Source of the DNA: Monosporascus cannonballus
Lineage: Eukaryota > Ascomycota > Sordariomycetes > Xylariales
Direction of reading: 5' to 3'
Assembly (NCBI GenBank): GCA_004154925.1
Contig: QJNS01000013.1
Coordinates: 496,001 to 560,000 of the forward strand
DNA length: 64,000 nucleotides
Position 1 is the stretch's first letter, and every line of letters begins with the position of its first letter. Below the pieces are notes generated by a model. That model searched no databases. It worked only from the letters and a program-made list of their open reading frames with translations, and had not been told where the DNA came from. Positions 12,779 to 23,491 of the stretch are shown here, in pieces. Made by a program: the position numbers and the translations under genes.

Positions 12779-15352
12779 ATGCCTTCTGCACTAACTCTGG
12801 GTGTCGAGGAGGAGTTGCACCTCGTTGACCTGAAGACATGGCGGCTCTGGGCTCGAGCGGCCCAGGTACTGGCGCAACTGCCCGAGAGAAATTTCAAGGC
12901 CGAACTGCAGCGCACCACTGTCGAAATCAATACCGATATCGTGCACACTCTGGGGGACTTGCGCGAAGAGTTACTCAATAAACGACGCCAAGTGATCGAA
13001 GCTGCCGCTTCCTTGGGCCTCGGCATTGCCGCCGTCGGCATTGCCCCCAGATCCGACTTTAGCGACTTCGAACTCACCGCTAACGGCCGGTTCGCACGTA
13101 TTCAGGAACAGTACCGTCTTCTAGTGGACGAGCAGCTGATCTGCGGCCTGCAGATCCATGCCGGTGTCATCAATCGCGACCTTGCGGTACAGATCTCGCG
13201 GCGGGTAGATCGCGACCTGCCCCCCTTGCTCGCAGTCTCCGCATCCTCCCCGTACTGGAACGGCGACGACACAGGCTACGCCTCGATGCGCAGTATAATC
13301 GGTGCGCGATGGCCGAGCTCAGGCTCGATGGGACCGGTTGCATCGGCTGCTGAGTACGACGAGATGCTTGCCGACCTCGTGGGCTCCGGCGTGATTGGCG
13401 ATAAGAAGATGGCGTACTTCGACGTCCGGCCGTCACTAAGTGGGCCCACCGTGGAGCTGCGCGTATGCGACGGATGCCCTATTATTGACGATGTCGTGTT
13501 GATTGCGGGTCTGTTCCGCGCTATGGTGAGGGCTGCCGAGCAGGACATCAAAGCCGGAGTAAGCTACGAGCAGTGGCCCGTTCCACTCTACCGCGCTGCC
13601 ATGTGGCAGGCCGCACGCGGTGGACTGTCCGGCAATTTACTCGATGCCACTCCGCATCCGAAGCCACGTGAGGCGGCCTTAGTGATTCGCGACTTAGTGC
13701 AGCGCCTGCGTCCGCAGTTAAAAGAGCTCGGCGACTGGGTCGAAGTGCTGCGACTGTCTGAGACGGCATTCCATCGCGGTAACTCCGCCGACCGACAACG
13801 AGCAGCATTTGCGGAGCATGGTAACTTGGACGATGTGATGCAGCTAGTGATAGAGGAGACCCACTCGCCCGCTTCCGGCCCCCTCAGCAAACCCCACCAA
13901 TCCCCGGGTACCGGGTGCGTGCCGGCGACGAGGCCGTGCTTCGCACAGGTGAACCTAAGCCTAGTTACCGGCCTATCCTTCAGTGGGCACGAAACCTGCC
14001 CATAGAAGAGGTCCGGACGCTATATAAAGCTAAAGACAAATGGGAGAAGGAGCACGGGTTCATATTTGGCGCCGGTGCCGATGCTAAGCCGTATCCAATC
14101 GACTTACTACCTCGCATAATACATGAGCATGAATGGCAGAAGCTCGCGGCCGGCCTCACTCAGCGTGCACGGACGCTCGAACTATTCCTGCGCGACGTTT
14201 ACGGCGAGCAGCGGGCTATCAAGGACGGCATTGTACCAGCCGACCAGATCACCGCTATCCCTGGGTTCCGCCCAGAAGCCACGCGCCTTCCGGCTGGCAC
14301 ACTGCGGGCGACTATCCAGGGATTTGACCTCGTACGCAATGAGTTCGGCGGCTGGCGAGTGCTAGAGGATAACCTACGTTGTCCTGCTGGGCTGGCATAC
14401 GCTATTACCATCCGCGAAATGATAGACCAGGTTGTGCCTGACTTGCCACGACCGGAAGGCCTACTCGACCCTCGTGTAGCATTAGACCAACTACGGGATA
14501 CGGTCTTCGCCGGATTGGGACCGGATGGCACCGCTGTGCTTTTATCGAACGGGCCCCAAAACAAGACTTTGTTTGAACAGCAGACCTTAGCAGAGCGCAC
14601 CGGGATGCTGCTAGCACAAGCTAACGACCTCGAGCGGTCAGGCGCACGGATTGTCCACCGGCCGACTAGTCATCTTGTCGATGTGATCTACGTGAGGTTG
14701 GATGACTAGCTCATCGATGAACGCGCCGGTGACGGTCGCAAGGTCGGGGCTGACATTCTCGACGTCGCCGCTGCGGGCGGCGTAAAGCTGATTAACGCCC
14801 CCGGCAACGGCGTCGGTGATGACAAGGCCGTTTACACGTTCGTATCCGAGCTCATCCGGTATTATCTCGATGAGCGGCCCCTGCTAGAGTCGGTGCCAAC
14901 CTACCGCCCGAGCGATCCCCCGGAACGGCGGATCGTGCTCGAGCGGGTCGGACAGCTGGTCACCAAGCCGGTGTCCGGGTTCGGCGGGACTGGCGTGATG
15001 GTGGGGACGTCGCCATCCGCAGCCGAGATAGCCGAACGGCGGGAGGCCATCGCCGCCGACCCGGGCTCCTGGGTGGCCCAGGAGGTGGTCGCGCTATCGA
15101 CGCATCCGACCTTTGATGATGATGACACCCACCTCACCCCCCCGGCACGTCGACCTGCGGGCTTTCGTATTCCTCACAGGCACCGAGCCGGACGAGGCGC
15201 AGCTCGCGCAAGTGGCCGTCACCCGCGTGGCGCCGCCGGGCACCGTGGTTGTGAACTCCTCACAGGGCGGCGGAGCCAAGGACACCTGGATCGTGGCCGG
15301 CGACGCCGCCGCCGAGGAGCGCTCGCAGACCGACGCGGCTTACACGGCATAG
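12779..15352 (+). pseudogene. Bacterial-type fused GCS2 carboxylate-amine ligase / circularly permuted ATP-grasp, broken
   Basis: Two joined domains are read through almost without gaps. Frame A, from ATG 12779 to about 13870, is a glutamate-cysteine ligase family 2 (YbdK/EgtA-like) domain: LGVEEELHLVD at the start, AELQRTTVEINT, GLQIHAGV, DTGYASMRSI and the late FDVRPSLSGPTVELRV block. Frame B, from about 13885 on, is a type-2 circularly permuted ATP-grasp domain: GYRVRAGDEAV, RLPAGTLRATIQGFDL, GGWRVLEDNLRCPAGLAY, DVIYVRLDD, NGVGDDKAVY, VTKPVSGFGG, RHVDLRAFVF. The two-domain bacterial fusion as I know it from actinobacteria is roughly 850-870 residues; start to stop here is 858 codons. Lesions seen: a frame change between about 13850 and 13895 (near a five-C run at 13879-13883), TAG at 14707-14709 inside the ATP-grasp domain, and a one-base excess in the C run 15137-15143. 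There are no introns. Family members are ATP-dependent ligases; substrate is unknown. Likely transferred from bacteria, then inactivated. Confidence 0.85.
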
Positions 15353-17572
15353 AATATAGCAGATGGCGATGATGCGGAGTTCGCTGTTCTGCGGAACATC
15401 TACAACTAGCAGTGAGCAGTGATCGACCGGCTTCGCGACCAGGAAGATGCCGCTAATACCTCTTTGCCTGTACTCGATGGCGGACGAGGCCACCACGCCC
15501 AAATAGACAGTGTAATGCGAAGGACGTCTGTTTTACTTCTGTGTTGTATTCTTAATAAGCAGGAAGCTGCGTTTTAATCGTTATTAGTTCGAAGTACGGA
15601 TGCTGTTCATTCCGAATGTTTTGTTACCGCTGCCTGTAGACGGGTCTACTTATCATAGTCCTTTCTAAGACGGCGCTGTTACTCGACTGTTAACGCGGTG
15701 CCGTAGAGAGGGAAAGCGTCTAAACAGTTGTTGTACGCGATGGATGTCCGTTATCCTACAAAGATGTGTACTAGCCATATCCAGGTGTTTTAAACAGTAA
15801 GGAGCTATGAGAGGCCGACCAAGTTTAATGATCAGAGGTGAGGCCGAAAGTACATTGGCCTCAGATAGCTGAATACCAGACGAGGAATCAAAATATTGAA
15901 AAGCATGCCTGGTCATACATACGTGTCTAAGTCAGACCTTAAAGTATTCAATACTCGGGCAACAATACTGGCTTCCCGCTTAGATGTCTTCTCAATAACG
16001 AGACGCTCAACACCTCCCCCCCCCCACCTCCCCAAACAAAAATTATATATATTATTTGTCTTTTCGCTCATCTTCCTTGTTAAAAAGGCTCCATATATTC
16101 TCAGCCATTATGATCAGACCATATCTGGCTTTGCATTCAGTGACCCCTTTCCTGCCACAATGGTTCTGACCAAACTACTGGAGAACAGCACCGCACCACA
16201 TATGAAGGTGACGGCGTCGTAACCCAAGGCAGCAATCAGCACATAGGGCACAGCCTTCTCTACGTAGAGGGCCTCAAACCTGCTCTCTACAAGGCATAAA
16301 TGCTAAGCGAAGCCTTTCCGCCGTGCCCCATCGAACGCAGACGGTATCCAGCGCACCCGGGACGAGTTCCACATCTAAGAATCGACAATTCCCCCCTTGC
16401 CGATGTAGCTTAGGTTCTAATAAAAATACAGAACGTAAGATCCTCAAGTCGAGTGGTGCAGTGGTAGCACGCCGGTTTCACAGACAAAATGTGTGAATAC
16501 TCGCATGCAACAATTCCACGCTGCGAGGTCGCTCACGAGTACTGGGTAGGACACCGGAAGGGCCGGGGAAACTCCAGTTCGATCATAGCATTTTGCGTTT
16601 TTAAATTCATCCCTATCCGTTGATTGAGGTTTCTCATCTTGTTTTTAGCATGACGCAGATAATAGGAGCGCCCATTTTACGGAAAAGAAGAGCTTGGTTT
16701 TGTTCCTGGATTAGAACCCCTGAGCGTATATATATGTGTGGTACGTGATGCGATTGCGCCTCCCTAGTAACATGCCCGTAGATCGTCCCGACACTAAGTT
16801 AAGCCAGGATACCGACGGGCCGGGCATCAAGAGAGGGAGAGAGAAAGTCCTCAACGGTTGCGGTGGTGCACTCGCACTGCAGGATACTGATACTAGTAGC
16901 CATGAGGCCATAGAACTTCGCCCTTTTTTGTTCCGCCGGACGTTTGGTCGTGCGGACACAGTCTACGGGAGAGCGGTAACGCGGCAGCATATTTCTAACT
17001 CCGTAGTCGTATTTTTCCAGGTAGCTAGCTATACAATCATCTACCGTTACCCTTGGGGAGGTAGGAGAAACGTCCTGACAGTTTCCTTGGTAGCCGAAGT
17101 CGATGTCGAAGAACCTTGCGAGGCAAAATCCAGCATTTCAGATAAGAGCTGTGCACGATATCCAAGTATATACCAACTAGCCCTTGAATTCGTAACGGGG
17201 CTACGGTGCAACCTGGTCCAGGCTGATAGGAGGGGGATATACAAATATAAAGCTCATTCCGGCAGTCAACGACGTCACCTAGAGGTTATGTTTGGTTAAC
17301 AATCATAGGATCAATCTCTCCAGACGGCAGCTTCTTGTATCCTCTCGGGATCTTCCCCTGCTTTTGATTCAAGGCCCCATGTCTACTCATCTGTGCGCCA
17401 CCACTAATAGAACCATGCGTCTAACCGAAGCAATCACTGAGCTGACACACTGCCAAGGAGCACGCCGCCAAGCCCTATACGACCGAGGGAGCACGATTCG
17501 GTGAACTCAATACCCACTACGTACGCCCCATTACGAACACTCTCGCACACACACACAAACAACCTCTTAGTG
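15353..17572. other. Intergenic with tRNA-like relic
   Basis: No supported protein gene. A ten-base C run lies at 16016-16025 and a degenerate tRNA-like segment at 16449-16586. A 187-codon open frame at 16736-17299 (+) resembles nothing I know and has no clear splice partners. The right end borders the 3' end of the coiled-coil gene on the minus strand. Confidence 0.45.
16449..16586 (+). other. Degenerate tRNA-like sequence (tRNA relic or SINE head)
   Basis: TGGTGCAGTGGTAGCAC matches a polymerase III A box closely. It is followed by CCGGTTTCACA, which looks like the 5' half of an anticodon arm with a CAC (valine) anticodon in the loop. About 70 bases later ACACCGG could close that arm, and CCAGTTCGATCATAG resembles a B box. 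No matching seven-base acceptor stem or proper T stem can be drawn, and a 70-base intron would be very long. It is therefore not an intact tRNA gene; a pseudo-tRNA or the tRNA-derived head of a SINE fits better. Confidence 0.35.
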
Positions 17573-19387
17573 CTAAACCTCGAACACCTCGCCGACGCCA
17601 TACCCGCCGCCGCCGCCTCTGCGGGTCTCGACGAGGTCGAGGCGCCAGCCCTCCCAGTTCTTGAGGCCGCGCTTGATCTCCCTGACGCGCTCGAGGCGGC
17701 GTCGCGCGTCCTCCTCCTGGGCGCGGCGGAACGCCTCTTCGTCGAAGTCGAGGTCGTCGTCGTCGAGGAGGGGCTCGTCCCCCTCGTCAGCGGCTGCCGA
17801 GCCGGTGAGCGCATTGATGCCGCCGGCGAAGAAACCGCCGATGCCGCCGCCGCCCGCCTTGCTGTGGCTCGCCTTGCGGCCCGGGTGTGGCGACGTCAGG
17901 CCGCCGCCGCCGAGGTCGATGTTGGTGAAGCCTCCCGACGCGCCGCCGGGGCTGGCGAGGCCGCCCCCCTCGTCACCGCCGAACTCCATGTCCTTGCGCC
18001 GCTGGTGCCAGATGCCGCGGCGCAGGTCATAGACCTCGGCCTCGAGGTCGCGGATCTTCTTGCTCATGCGCGCTCGCTCCTCGTCCTCGAGCTCGTCGAC
18101 GCCGTCGTCGTCACCCCCGCCCTCGGCCGCGTCCTTCTTGCGGAGGCGCGCGTTCTCGGCCTCGAGCCCCTCGACGGCCGACCTGGCCTCCCGCGCCTCC
18201 TGCTCCGCCCGGTCCTTCTCCTTCCGCAGGGTCTGCATGCGGCTGTCGTGCTCCTTGTGCAGCGTTCCCAGCGCCGCGACCTTCTTGTCCAGGGCCTCGA
18301 CCTTCTTCTCCAGCTCCGCCTTCTCGGCACGCAGGCCTTCTGCCTCCTGCTCCAGGGTGCGTGCTTTCGTCTCGGCGCTCGTGCGCGCGCCGCCCTCCTT
18401 GACCGCCCGCTCCGTGGTGCGCTCCAGGTTGCGCTTCAGGTCGCCGAGCTCGCGTTGTGCTTTCATGGCAGCTTGTTCGGCACGCGCTAGTTTCTCTTCC
18501 AAGGCCACGATCTGCTCTTTATCCGTGCCCCCTGCCGACGCTTGTCTTTCGGCCTGAGCACGTAGGCGCGAGATCTCTAGTTCCATAGTCTCGATCGTAG
18601 CTGATTTCGAAGCAAGTTGCGCGTGTAACTCTCCCGCTAGTGGTGAACTCTGGGAAACCGACGCTGAAGGGCCATGGCGTCTGGAAGCGGCTGACTGGAG
18701 TTGTGCGTTCTGGCGCTGCAAGGCTGCCAGTTCGGATTTCTGTAAGCCGTGCGTTAGTAGCAGAAGACGTAGAATACGGAGAGTTGGCCCTGCATACCAG
18801 CTTCTCCACCTCGCTATCCGATCCACTGTCTTTCTTGCCATCTATATCGGCCTCTCGTAACTCGGCAAGTTCTTCCTCGGCCTTCATCCATCGTTTCTCA
18901 GCATCAGCCGCCTCTTTCGCAAGCCGCTTGTTTTCATTCTCCAAATCCTCGATGCGCGCCACCTGCTTGCGGTAGATCGCGGGCGCCGTCTCGCCCTCGG
19001 AGTTAAGCGCGAACCCAGTTGGTGAGATTGTGCCCTGTCGGAAGGACGAGGAACGGAGTTTCGACTGCAGCGACAGCGACGGCGGGGATGTTTGGGTAGG
19101 CGATAGCGGGTTCTCTGCCGGCTCCTCGACAGCCTTGCCCTCTTCTTCTTCTTCAGGCGCTGGTGCGGGCTCCTCCGCGGCGCCTGCGCTTGCCGTTTCC
19201 GTCTGCTCTTCCTCGGTTTCCTTCTTGATCTCCTTCTTTGCAGCTGGGCCGGCCTTCTTGTTCTTCTTCTTCAATTGCTCGGCCTGGGATGGACGTTAGC
19301 TTTCAGTTGCGACAGCAAGTAGGTTGCGCGCACCCTCTTCTTGACTGCTGCGAGCTTCTCGGCCTTGGCTTTCTCTTCGTCGGCCAT
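17573..19387 (-). CDS. Large coiled-coil protein (fungal 'M protein repeat'-like)
   Basis: Model: complement(join(17573..18739, 18798..19283, 19334..19387)), 568 residues. Introns of 58 and 50 bases have GCTAAC or CTAAC branch points and join ...AVKKR to AEQLKKK and ...SEVEKL to KSELAAL. The N-terminus is K/E-rich, followed by a low-complexity acidic/proline segment (about 30-90). A long heptad coiled coil runs from about 110 to 430 (KQVARIEDLENENKRLAKEA and ELEKKVEALDKKVAALG). The C-terminal part holds a Gly/Ser linker with the hydrophobic patch GGIGGFFAGGINALTG and an E/D/R-rich end (DDDDLDFDEEAFRRAQEED, then NWEGWRLDLVE). I recognise this layout from conserved fungal proteins named only for their repeats. 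A structural, scaffold or Golgi-tether role is possible but is inference. It is divergent from the HAD gene. Confidence 0.85.
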
Positions 19388-19913
19388 TGCGCGTCCTATA
19401 ATGTTATAGAAGGAAGTAGGATACTGAGCGGCCAAGAACAGGTACCGGACTGCTGTTTGCCGATAATGGCCTGGGAAAGAATTCCGGAAGACCTCACCAA
19501 GCTCAGGCTACGTGGGTTAAGGTCAGATTGTGGGTTGGGGAGGGTGGGCAGTTTGTCCAGAAATCGTTAGCGATCTTCAGGTACCTAATGAATGAACTCT
19601 GCCCTATTGTGGTACCTTCCTCCAACGTTAGGTTAGAAGTTACATACAGGTTACCCACGAAGGGGCCCAGGCTACTGACAGTAGCGCGACAGGCATGTTG
19701 GGTCGGGATATTGGGTACCACAACGCTGAAGACAAATCAATTGTGGATAAATGTACTATAGTTGTAGCCAGACCCTACAGAGGTACAATCTCAGTCACCC
19801 GAGTTCCATGGAAACATCACGACTCCGCCTTTAATTTTCCTTACTTCAGGTCCGGTTATTAAGATTATCGATAGTCGAGCATTCCCATCGATGCACTAAA
19901 ATTCCAAGATTTG
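19388..19913. promoter_or_regulatory. Shared 526-base divergent promoter region
   Basis: This spacer separates the start codons of the coiled-coil gene (minus strand, 19387) and the HAD hydrolase gene (plus strand, 19914), so it must hold both promoters. It contains two close copies of the palindrome GGTACC-type word (near 19442 and 19580) and TTAGGTTAG-like pyrimidine/purine tracts. No clear TATA box is visible for either gene. Confidence 0.45.
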
Positions 19914-21123
19914 ATGCGCTGGCTCCTGTCTATCATGACCAGAGCTACTCCAAGGAGGTTTGCTCCCTTAAGGGAGTCATCTCAAGGACAGGATGGCGGT
20001 TGGCCTAAGCTACAAGGAATAGTATTTGACGTGGATGGGACGCTCTGGTAAGTTATAAAAGCCGTTTCTTTATCCTTATGACGCCGAGGTAGTCTTGGGG
20101 GCAATGGGCCTCCTGCGGGTTGATTCCCTCGATGTCGCTTAGCCTCAGTTGCTCTCCTCAGGGGGTCAAGGAGGGGGAGGGGCGGGGAAAATGGGGATAG
20201 CATCTATCCGCCCTTACAAGTGGGTCGTAGTCGCTCCCTACAAAGATGCCCGCACGTAGTACGCACCATGCACACCACGTACGCCCTCTACTCACGCTCG
20301 GGGCGCACGCAGTGAACCGCAAAACCGCATGTTCGGGGAGATGCGGGCGGCGCTGGGCGGGATCCCGAAGAGCACGGACATCCTGGAGCACATCTACGGG
20401 CTGCCGACGCCGGAGGAGCGGGAGGCGGCGTTCGAGGCGGTGCGCGCCGTCGAGCGGCGGGCCATGGCCGCCCAGAGGCCGCAGCCGGGGCTCGCGGAGC
20501 TCATGCGCCACCTCGACGCCCGGGGCGTCCGCAAGGCCATCTGCACCCGCAACTTCGACGCCCCCGTCGCCCACCTGCTGTCCCGGTTCCTCCCCGGGAG
20601 CGCCTTCGACCCCGTCGTCACCCGCGATTTCCGCCCGCCCAAGCCCCACCCCGCCGGCATCCTGTTCATCGCGCACAGCTGGGGGCTGGCGCGGAGGCTG
20701 GACCGGGGCCGGGGTCCGGGTTCGGGTTTCGACGAAGGTGGGGGTGAAGCCGGGAACGCGGACCAGCAGCAGCAGCGGGATCAGGCGATGAGGACGGAAG
20801 AGCTCGTCAAGGCCGCGCAGCAGGGGACCGAGGCGGAGACGCGGGGCGCGCTGGGGCCGGCCGAGCACGACGGTGACGGGGACGGGAGGGGAGAGCAAGT
20901 CGAGGAGGTCGGCGACGCGAGCGCGCTCATCATGGTGGGCGACTCGCTGGACGACATGACGGCCGGGAGGCGGGCGGGCGCCGCCACCGTCCTGCTCGTC
21001 AACGACGAGAACCGGCACCTGGCCGAGCACCCGGACACGGACCTGGTCATCAGCCGGCTGGACGAGCTGATCGGCGTCCTGGAGGAGGGGTTCGTCGGGA
21101 GGGATATTACGGAGTCGACGTAG
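19914..21123 (+). CDS. HAD-superfamily hydrolase (phosphoglycolate phosphatase-like)
   Basis: Model: join(19914..20047, 20313..21123), 314 residues. The 265-base intron (GTAAGT...GCAG) splits motif I and joins DVDGTL-C to EPQNRMFGEM. Motif I is FDVDGT (nucleophile D39, acid D41), motif II is AICTRN, motif III is the lysine of RPPKPHP, and motif IV is MVGDSLDDM. The full catalytic set is therefore present. The cap looks helical (IPKSTDILEHIYGLPT), as in subfamily I HAD phosphatases. The first 20 residues are basic and hydroxylated and could act as a mitochondrial presequence; an alternative ATG lies at 19935. A low-complexity insertion of about 60-70 residues (Gly, Gln, Glu rich) sits between motifs III and IV. 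The substrate cannot be told from sequence; related fungal proteins are annotated as small-phosphate phosphatases. Convergent with the MAPKK gene. Confidence 0.88.
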
Positions 21124-21725
21124 GTCAAGCGGAGGAGGGCTGGGATCCGCACACTACGGCGGCTACTTGCTCGTGAGGTTGGCGTTAGTAGGGATTATGT
21201 TGGGGCTCTCTTGTCCGTGGCATATAGAGGTGGGGGTCGGGCACGCGGATGGCGAGTCGGAAGGCTTGATTATGCATTCACGCAATCACGATAGAGTGGA
21301 ATGCCGGGTTCACGTAACACGACGTCATGGAATATCTCGATGAGATGGCTGCTGGACCGTGATATTATTTAACCGAACCTTATGCGAGATGTTTTCCCCC
21401 ACCACCATCATGTACATGAAGTAGACATCATAACCTTCCGTTGCGTGCTAGAGATCCCTCCTAGATCAACATGCCGCTTTCGTCCCAAAATAGCCGCGAT
21501 GGCATTCGTGATGCACGGCTCTTCCCAGCTATCCCTTGGGTATGACAAGGGAGAAGCTGAAGGACCTAGAGTGACCTACGCCAAGCAATGCAAATGTCGG
21601 TGGGTCCATGGTCTGCTTCTAGCATACATAGACAGAAGGCGTGCTCTCTCAAGTCATCAAGGCTAGTTGGCGGGGATATCAGAGCAGAGTTTAGTGGCAC
21701 CACGTGTGAACGCCCCCCCGAAAGT
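21124..21725. other. Intergenic between convergent genes
   Basis: About 600 bases holding the 3' ends of the HAD hydrolase (+) and MAPKK (-) genes. Short frames only; nothing recognised. Confidence 0.5.
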
Positions 21726-23491
21726 TCATCGAGCTGGTGGGTATCCCATACCCCCATAGCTTCCATTCGTGGATGGCATGAATGCCTGTCGCCGGTTTTC
21801 CCTACGCGCCTCATCAGGTGTCGACTTGCTCGGCGGAGGTGGAGGCAACGGTCCTCCCGGAGGAGCAGGCCGGACTGGTAAGGTGAACGTCGCTGTAGAG
21901 CTGCTAGACGGACGCGAAAGATCAGGCGTAACAGAAGCTTTCGGAACGGCCCCTGCCGTGGCCGATCTTTGACCCATTCCTGGATGCGCGCTTGACCCGG
22001 TGCCGCGCCCCATGCTCCCATGGCCGCTACCATGACCACCATTGCGCGTGGGTGAGCGGTTCTGAACACGTGTGTGATGATCCCGAGGAGAAGAAATTGC
22101 GCCTCCGATGAGAATTTCGCCGGAGGTGGGCGTGTAGGCGGGATTGCCGTCGTTCAAGTAACTCGGAGAATCGCTAGGTCTCAGAAACTCTTGAGTCGAC
22201 GGGGAGAGTTGTGGCGCCAAGTGTGATTTGCGGTTGTCCCTTTCCATGAGCCCAACTGCCCATGCCCTAAGGTCGACGGGCGTTCGCTTTGCTGCTTGCA
22301 CGAACGCATCGTGATCCTGGTACGGTTAGCGGTGCGCTTCCGCATAAAGAGTCAGCATGCTAGGTGCTTACATAGAGTTCTTGGGGAGTTGGCCGCTCAT
22401 CGGGGACCTTTGATAAACACTTCTGGATCATGTCGTCCAAGATGGACGGGAAAGCATCACTCTTGGGTAACTTTGGCGCAGGTTCATGCACAATCTGCTG
22501 CAGCAGGTCAAGGATACCGGCCGGCGCACCATCGCCATCGGACAGCTGTTCGCTCGCGGCAAAAGGGAACTTGCCAATAGCCAGCTCCATTATCGTCAGA
22601 CCGAAACTCCAGACATCCGACTTCACCGTATACTTCTCGCCCTGGATACGTTCCGGCGCCATGTACGTCGATGTACCGACGAAAGTGTCGGCGATGGAGT
22701 TGACGAGTTCTCCCGACACGCCGAAATCGCAGAGCTTGATGTGTCCTTTCGAGTTGGTGAGGATATTTGAGGGTTTAATATCGCGATGCATTATGTGCAG
22801 TTTCGAGTACAGGTAGGTGAGACCGCCTAGGGTGGCTTCCGCAATTTTGCCCAACACGTCGACCCGAATAGGACCGAAGACTCGGGAGACTCTGTCAAGC
22901 GATCTGTAGGCACCCTGTTAGATCTGCATTGTTGCCCATGGCTCCGTCACTCACCCAACGTCCATGTATTCCATACACATTATCACGTCGTTATGCTCGT
23001 TCAAGAAAGCGCCATAGAACTTGACGATGTAGTCGGAATGACAGCCGTGCATGATTTGAAGTTCGCGCACAATGCGCCTCCGCAGCTCCTTTTTAGCTTC
23101 GACGTGTATGACCTGTCCGAGCGGTATTAATGTCTCGTTCTTCCAGAAGGATTGCCCACCGGCTCATGGAGAAATAAACGGAGTCGCCTACCTTCCGCGC
23201 CATGATGGTGCCCGTAGGCAAGTGCTTCACTTTGCTGACGGTTCCTCCATTTCCCGCGCCCAGGTCCTTTATGATCTCGATGTCTTCCTGCCTGAGGTCT
23301 AGGTTGAACTCTATTCCAATCTCTAGTTGCCCCTCTTGCCCAGCCTCTTCAGCTCGCGAGCCCCCATGACCCCAGCCGGGCTTCTGATCATTGTTATTGC
23401 TCGATGAGGAAGACTTGGGCGCGGCAGGGGTAAGAGCGAGACCCTTCACATTCTTGCGCTTCATAGAGCGCGGGGCGAACGAATCGGACAT
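21726..23491 (-). CDS. STE7: Ste7-type MAP kinase kinase (pheromone/pathogenicity MAPK cascade)
   Basis: Model: complement(join(21726..22316, 22372..22903, 22955..23112, 23192..23491)), 526 residues, with introns of 55, 51 and 79 bases. All joins rebuild kinase motifs (MARK-VIHVEAKK, MDVG-SLDRVSR, QELY-DHDAFVQ). I chose the start MSDSFAPRS because it is followed at once by KRKNVKGLAL, a basic-hydrophobic MAPK docking motif found at the start of this family. Kinase features: Gly loop GAGNGG (78-83), Lys100, HRDIKPSN with Asp194, DFG Asp212, and activation-loop SIADT (Ser222 and Thr226), the MAPKK S-x-x-x-T phospho-switch. A Ser/Pro/Gly-rich tail of about 170 residues follows the kinase domain. 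Orthologues (S. cerevisiae Ste7, Magnaporthe MST7, Ustilago Fuz7) activate the Fus3/Kss1-type MAPK controlling mating, fusion and infection structures. Confidence 0.95.

Noticed and set aside
14707..14709. Programmed stop-codon readthrough in the ATP-grasp domain
   Set aside because: The stop is TAG followed by CTC, not the TGA-CTA readthrough context, and two other frame lesions are present; inactivation or sequence error is simpler.
16736..17299. 187-codon open frame on the plus strand
   Set aside because: Longest unexplained frame, but its translation shows no domain, no family resemblance and no splice-compatible neighbour; antisense frames overlap it. Treated as chance.
17501..18490. 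329-codon plus-strand frame over the coiled-coil gene
   Set aside because: Shadow of the minus-strand coding frame in very GC-rich DNA; Ala/Leu/Val-rich with no family.
20158..21030. 290-codon antisense frame over the HAD gene
   Set aside because: Shadow of the GC-rich HAD coding sequence; Arg/Pro/Gly-rich and without family, while the sense frame has all HAD motifs.
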